From: Anaerolineae bacterium | Lineage (GTDB): Bacteria > Chloroflexota > Anaerolineae > Aggregatilineales > Phototrophicaceae | NCBI GenBank assembly: GCA_028284565.1 | Contig: JANQRM010000166.1 | Coordinates: 1-10,192 of the forward strand | Direction: 5' to 3' | DNA: 10,192 bases | Shown here: positions 7,438 to 10,192 of the stretch, piece after piece | Layout of the letters: each line of letters begins with the position of its first letter | Position numbering within the stretch: the first letter of the stretch is position 1 | Notes under the pieces: model-generated | The model's input: only the letters and a program-made list of their open reading frames with translations | Database searches by the model: none | Told to the model about the DNA's origin: nothing | Program-made: the position numbers and the translations under genes

Positions 7438-7818
7438 ATGTCAAAAACTGTTGTTCACACTGATAACGCTCCCGCCGCTGTCGGACCCTATTCACAAGCG
7501 ATTGTTGCCAATGGCATGATTTTTACGGCTGGGCAAGGCGGTATTGTCCCCGGAAACCCCATGAACAATGATGCCACCATCGAAGAACAAACGCGCCAAG
7601 TGATGAATAATATCAAGGCGATATTAGAGGAAGCGGGCAGTAGCATGGATAAGGTTGTCAAAACGACTGTTTTTCTAAAGGATATGAATGATTTTTCAGC
7701 GATGAATGCTGTTTATGCAGAATTCTTCACGGAAACACCACCGGCGCGCTCGACTGTTGAGGTGTCCCGCCTGCCTCTTGATTTTCTGGTCGAGATTGAG
7801 GCGATTGCTTTGGTGTAA
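7438..7818 (+). CDS. ridA: RidA family reactive intermediate/imine deaminase
   Basis: 126 aa, the normal RidA length. RidA hydrolyses reactive 2-aminoacrylate and related enamine/imine intermediates released by PLP enzymes such as threonine dehydratase, protecting PLP enzymes in the cytoplasm. Family motifs are intact: [12 protein letters not shown] (11-22), FTAGQGG (29-35), the helix [15 protein letters not shown] (49-63), [11 protein letters not shown] (73-83), [13 protein letters not shown] with active-site Arg104 (101-113), and VEIEAIALV at the C-terminus. The ATG at 7438 is chosen because GAAGGA lies 7 nt upstream and translation from it matches the family's N-terminus; the frame is open back to 7360 but that part overlaps the preceding gene. 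It is the last gene of the run, and a new promoter follows within 30 bases. Confidence 0.95.
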   Translation: MSKTVVHTDNAPAAVGPYSQAIVANGMIFTAGQGGIVPGNPMNNDATIEEQTRQVMNNIKAILEEAGSSMDKVVKTTVFLKDMNDFSAMNAVYAEFFTETPPARSTVEVSRLPLDFLVEIEAIALV

Positions 7819-7840
7819 AGGCTTCTTAATGTCCATTCGC

Positions 7841-7868
7841 TTGTTTTTCCGCCTGTTCACTCTATAAT
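7841..7868 (+). promoter_or_regulatory. sigma70-type promoter for the PPC gene pair
   Basis: TTGTTT (7841-7846), a 16-bp spacer, then TATAAT (7863-7868), a perfect -10. Transcription would begin near 7875, giving a short leader with AAGGA 8 nt before the ATG at 7902. It sits in the only sizeable gap (83 bases) after ridA, marking a new transcription unit. Confidence 0.65.
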
Positions 7869-7901
7869 GAAACGGTATTCATCGTTTTAAGGATTCAATT
7901 T

Positions 7902-8591
7902 ATGCATCGCCTGTTTATCCTACTGTGTAGCCTGCTAGGAATCATGTTTGTTGCAACTGCTCAAACCGAAAGCCTAGAAGTCGGTCAAATTGCGTTGGTG
8001 ACTTGGAATAGTCAGGATGATGTTGCCTATCAATTCTCGGCTTCAGCAGGTCAAGTCTTGGATATACAAGTCTATAGTGCGAATCAACTTGATACACGCA
8101 TCTCGATTGAAAATGCGGGCAACAGCCAAATCGCTTATAACAACGATAGCAAAAGAGGTGTTGACCCCTTCATTCACAACTTTATTGCTCCTAGTGATGG
8201 TATCTATACCATTCGCTTGCGTAACTTAGACGAATCACAGATTCCAGTCACATTGGCTCTGCGAGAGAGTGCTTTATTGACCATTTCGGATGCGCCGATT
8301 GAAGTAGACTTGCGACGCGCCCACGAAGAGATATTGATATTACAGGGGCAAGCTGGGGTTAGTTATCAGGTGCGAGTCACACGCATCAGCTCGGATGAAG
8401 CCACTATTAGCCCAACGATTAGCGTCAAAACACCATCAGGCGACCTGTTGAGTTCAATTATTGCGACTCAAGTGGAAGAAGCCAGTACGGTATTTACCGT
8501 GGAGACTGCGGGCGACATATATATTCTGGTTGAAGATTTCACACCGTCGGTATTGAATGTACAGGTTCAAGTTGTAACGGGTGGAGGTTAA
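7902..8591 (+). CDS. secreted PPC-domain (bacterial pre-peptidase C-terminal-like) protein
   Basis: 229 aa with a Sec signal peptide (MHRLFILLCSLLGIMFVATA, likely cleaved before Gln21) and no lipobox. Two beta-sandwich segments follow. The first (about 25-120) has the PPC pattern YQFSASAGQVLDIQV (43-57), DTRISIENA (64-72), AYNNDSKRGVDPFI (78-91) and APSDGIYTIRLRN (96-108); the acidic YNND turn is a possible calcium site. The second (about 125-225) is more divergent: AGVSYQVRVTRI and TAGDIYILVEDF. PPC domains usually flank secreted proteases or serve as adhesion modules; here there is no catalytic domain, so it is likely a cell-surface or secreted binding protein. It aligns along its length with the C-terminal two thirds of the next gene, marking a tandem duplication. 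Confidence 0.82.
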   Translation: MHRLFILLCSLLGIMFVATAQTESLEVGQIALVTWNSQDDVAYQFSASAGQVLDIQVYSANQLDTRISIENAGNSQIAYNNDSKRGVDPFIHNFIAPSDGIYTIRLRNLDESQIPVTLALRESALLTISDAPIEVDLRRAHEEILILQGQAGVSYQVRVTRISSDEATISPTISVKTPSGDLLSSIIATQVEEASTVFTVETAGDIYILVEDFTPSVLNVQVQVVTGGG

Positions 8592-8599
8592 GCCTCTAC
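8581..8599 (+). other. stem-loop across the stop codon of the first PPC gene
   Basis: GTGGAGG (8581-8587) pairs with CCTCTAC (8593-8599), with one G-U pair, around a 5-base loop that contains most of the stop codon. No T-run follows directly, so it is not a standard terminator. It could tune expression of the second PPC gene, which starts 30 nt later. Confidence 0.25.
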
Positions 8600-8628
8600 A
8601 TGCTAAAAATTTATTGTTGGAGTCTTTT

Positions 8629-9624
8629 ATGTTTCGGGTGCTTATTGGTTTATTTTTGACATTACTAGTTTGGCACAATCCGTCAATTGCTCAATCGGAA
8701 ATTCAAGTTGGTGAGGTTATCACGGGCGAGTTGGTGGATGGCATAGCACAATATGCTTTTCGCGCGCGGGTTAGTGATGTCCTGTTTATTACTGTCCAAT
8801 CTGAAGACTTCCCGCCCTTTATCCTCTTGCGAAACGCCCAAAGAGAACGCATCGGATACAGTAACTTTGGGAGTGCTTGGGTTGATGCCCAGTTGTTAAT
8901 GACAATTCGTCGTAGTGACGAGTATGTCGTCACGATTGGGGCAGTCAACGATGCGATGTCGGGTGCTTTTACGCTTCAAGTTAAGGTGTTGGATACCATT
9001 TCTCTAAATTTCGGTGATGATGTCGATGTTGAATTTGACGGAACTGTGCCAGCCTATTATTTCCAATTTTATGGTTTTGCAGGCAATGTTGTCGATATTC
9101 GTGCCTTTAGTGGCGGGCTGATTGACACTCGCATATCCGTGACTGATACGAACAACACGGAAATTGTATATAACGACGATGCGAGTGGCTCTGTTGACCC
9201 TTATATTCGGCAGTTCGTGATTCCAAAAGATGATTTTTATGTGATTGAGGTTGAGAATTTCGATCCGAATGTGGTGGGCGAGATAACCCTCATATTGGAT
9301 GAAACCCAATGGACGATGCTGGAGCACGCGGATCAATCGGTCAATTTGCAGAGCACCAACGATGAAACCTTTTCGTATCCCGTGGTTGCTGGACAACGTT
9401 ACCAATTAAGACTTGACCGTGTGAGTGTGAGCGAGAACCCGTCTGAACAAATTCCGATTGTCTATATCCAAATGGACGATCAAACCTTTGTTGCGTCAGC
9501 TGTCGGGAATCAATCGGATTCTCTTGATGTGGTGTTCCGTGTTCCGCGTAGTGGTACGGCTCTGATTCGGGTACAAGATTACTTCCCAGCTGAGTACCTG
9601 CTTCAAGTCTTGCCTGTGCGCTAA
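8629..9624 (+). CDS. secreted protein with three PPC-like beta-sandwich domains; paralogue of the preceding gene
   Basis: 331 aa from ATG 8629, chosen because GGAG lies 7 nt upstream and this start gives a clean signal peptide (hydrophobic core 4-15, PSIA cleaved before Gln22). The frame is open back to a GTG at 8581, which lies within the upstream gene. Domain 1 (about 25-120) is a divergent PPC-like unit with no match in the neighbour. Domain 2 (about 125-225) has YYFQFYGFAGNVVDIRAF (143-160), DTRISVTDTNN (166-176), VYNDDASGSVDPYI (180-193) and FYVIEVENF (203-211), nearly position for position like the upstream protein. Domain 3 (about 235-330) matches the upstream C-terminal domain: VAGQRYQLRLDRVSV and SGTALIRVQDYFPAEYLLQV. 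There is no catalytic site. It is 37 nt downstream and probably cotranscribed. Both proteins are likely exported binding or surface components of unknown partner. Confidence 0.82.
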   Translation: MFRVLIGLFLTLLVWHNPSIAQSEIQVGEVITGELVDGIAQYAFRARVSDVLFITVQSEDFPPFILLRNAQRERIGYSNFGSAWVDAQLLMTIRRSDEYVVTIGAVNDAMSGAFTLQVKVLDTISLNFGDDVDVEFDGTVPAYYFQFYGFAGNVVDIRAFSGGLIDTRISVTDTNNTEIVYNDDASGSVDPYIRQFVIPKDDFYVIEVENFDPNVVGEITLILDETQWTMLEHADQSVNLQSTNDETFSYPVVAGQRYQLRLDRVSVSENPSEQIPIVYIQMDDQTFVASAVGNQSDSLDVVFRVPRSGTALIRVQDYFPAEYLLQVLPVR

Positions 9625-9629
9625 GACTA

Positions 9630-9658
9630 TTGCATTTCATATCACTTTTGGTTATGAT
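9630..9658 (+). promoter_or_regulatory. sigma70-type promoter of the tRNA-Val gene
   Basis: TTGCAT (9630-9635), a 17-bp spacer, then TATGAT (9653-9658). Predicted transcription start is near 9665, a few bases before the mature tRNA 5' end at 9669. It begins just after the stop of the preceding PPC gene. Confidence 0.6.
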
Positions 9659-9668
9659 GGCACTATGC

Positions 9669-9742
9669 GGGCAGTTAGCTCAGTTGGCTAGAGCGTCTCG
9701 TTGACGTCGAGAAGGTCACAGGTTCGAGTCCTGTACTGCCCA
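9669..9742 (+). tRNA. tRNA-Val (anticodon GAC)
   Basis: A complete cloverleaf can be folded by hand. The acceptor GGGCAGT (9669-9675) pairs with ACTGCCC (9735-9741), and the discriminator is A at 9742. The D stem is GCTC/GAGC. The anticodon stem is TCTCG/CGAGA around loop TTGACGT, whose centre GAC reads GUC/GUU valine codons. The T arm is ACAGG-TTCGAGT-CCTGT with the invariant TTCGA. The 3' CCA is not encoded (CAA follows), so it is added after transcription. Confidence 0.97.
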
Positions 9743-9933
9743 CAATATTGGACATAGTCCGAACATTGACCGGCAACATCGTCGGTCTTTTCAATTTCGA
9801 GGGTTTTTACCCTACCATCCGTTCGCAATACCAAATCATTCAGATATGCAAATGACGATAGTAATTCCAATTGTATGATGTCCCCTGCGGAATTAACTAC
9901 AACTTGGCGCAAAAGTTGTCTTTGTTGCTTGCG
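9743..9933 (-). other. non-coding or decayed tail of the minus-strand polymerase remnant
   Basis: The 191 bases between the tRNA and the recognisable polymerase similarity hold no convincing gene. One minus-strand frame stays open here and runs on through the tRNA (the usual antisense-tRNA artefact peptide YRTRTCDL appears at its end), so its length is not evidence of a gene. The translated stretch RQVVVNSAGD...LLSSFAYLNDLV may be the degraded C-terminal part of the polymerase, but I could not match it firmly. Confidence 0.4.
9768..9791 (+). terminator. possible intrinsic terminator of tRNA-Val
   Basis: GACCGGC (9768-9774) and GTCGGTC (9781-9787) form a 7-bp stem with one G-U pair and a 6-base loop, followed by TTTT (9788-9791). 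It lies 26 bases after the tRNA 3' end, the right place for release of the tRNA transcript. The T-run is short. Confidence 0.45.
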
Positions 9934-10192
9934 CCCTAGCTTCTCACCATGTTTGCCAAATTGGTCAAGCGCCTAACCCGTGGTAAGGCAGTGTATTGTC
10001 CCAACTGATGAATCCACATCATCGGCAGGCGACGTGTCATTTCTTTGTCGAGAGGCAACAAGCTCATCGGCTTGTCGGCGAGAAACGCCTTTTCCCATCT
10101 TTAATGAGGTGAAGTTGGACAAATTCCCCATTCGGTTGACAGACCTCACTCGCTACTCGTGCCACAAACTTGTTTGAGCCAGAGCCAATGGT
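9934..10192 (-). pseudogene. Y-family DNA polymerase (ImuB-like) pseudogene, frameshifted and cut by the right window edge
   Basis: No single frame is long, but three minus-strand frames join into one ImuB/DNA-polymerase-IV-like segment. Frame 1 (10192 to about 10086) gives IGSGSNKFVARVASEVCQPNG, like the 'GIGxxKFxAxvAa' palm-end motif, and meets TGA at 10066-10064. Frame 2 (10085 to about 9980) gives FLADKPMSLLPLDKEMTRRL then MMWIHQLGQYTALP, matching the family's 'FLAPLPxxLLPLdxExxxRLxxLGIxTLGQxAALP' thumb/helix-hairpin-helix region; its stop is TAG 9938-9936. Frame 3 resumes after TAG 9975-9973 with ALDQFGKHGEKLG, the usual continuation. Each switch corresponds to one missing base. A third slip may follow (frame 2 again reads NKDN near 9915, like 'GKDNRP'). 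ImuB-like proteins act in SOS mutagenesis with ImuA and DnaE2. The copy is probably dead; a sequencing error at both sites is the alternative. Confidence 0.72.

Noticed and set aside
9688..9912. Minus-strand open frame of 74 codons crossing the tRNA gene
   Set aside because: Its C-terminal peptide (YRTRTCDL...) is the known artefact of translating antisense tRNA, and its start is an internal TTG. It is read instead as the tail of the frameshifted polymerase remnant.
9980..10177. Plus-strand open frame of 65 codons at the right end
   Set aside because: It lies antisense to the polymerase remnant and has no ribosome site, no recognisable domain and an ordinary shadow-frame composition.
1..10192. 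CRISPR arrays, insertion sequences, prophage genes
   Set aside because: I saw no regularly spaced direct repeats, terminal inverted repeats with a transposase, or phage structural genes on either strand.

Overview
The window is a gene-dense stretch of bacterial chromosome. Protein style suggests an environmental Chloroflexota, loosely Anaerolineae-like: sequence of the M42 peptidase, secreted pre-peptidase (PPC) proteins, a WD40-like secreted protein, and the remnant of an ImuB-like Y-family polymerase. This placement is an impression from family resemblance and was not tested. Base composition is near balanced, about 50% G+C in hand-counted lines of the 4.5 kb region. It falls to about 30-35% in the middle of one gene near 6.3-6.5 kb.

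Layout. 2-511 (+) is the C-terminal part of a beta-hydroxyacid dehydrogenase cut by the window edge. It converges on 522-1463 (-), a phosphofructokinase very like E. coli PfkB. The two stop codons lie inside one perfect 8-bp hairpin. Divergent from pfkB is a 575-aa membrane protein (1610-3337, +). It reads as a MalF-type and a MalG-type sugar ABC permease fused into one chain, with coupling (EAA) loops that are missing or degenerate. No ATPase or binding protein gene is present.

3402-7818 (+) is a compact run of six genes with overlaps of 8 nt or gaps of 22 nt or less, probably one operon. The genes encode an M42 metallo-aminopeptidase, a small HEAT-like protein with a four-cysteine tail, a YhdJ-like orphan adenine methyltransferase, an exported WD40-like propeller protein, a 2H phosphoesterase of the 2'-5' RNA ligase family, and RidA. 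Most are housekeeping or stress-type enzymes (peptide turnover, RNA end processing, imine detoxification) with no single evident pathway.

A good promoter (TTGTTT-16-TATAAT) then opens a pair of tandem paralogous secreted PPC-domain proteins (7902-8591 and 8629-9621 plus stop). The second carries one extra domain. Next come tRNA-Val(GAC), with its own promoter and a possible terminator, and on the minus strand a frameshifted, decayed Y-family DNA polymerase (ImuB-like) running off the right edge.

I found no CRISPR array, transposase, phage module, toxin-antitoxin pair or recognisable defence operon. The most unusual items are the fused permease without canonical coupling loops and the decayed polymerase beside the tRNA.
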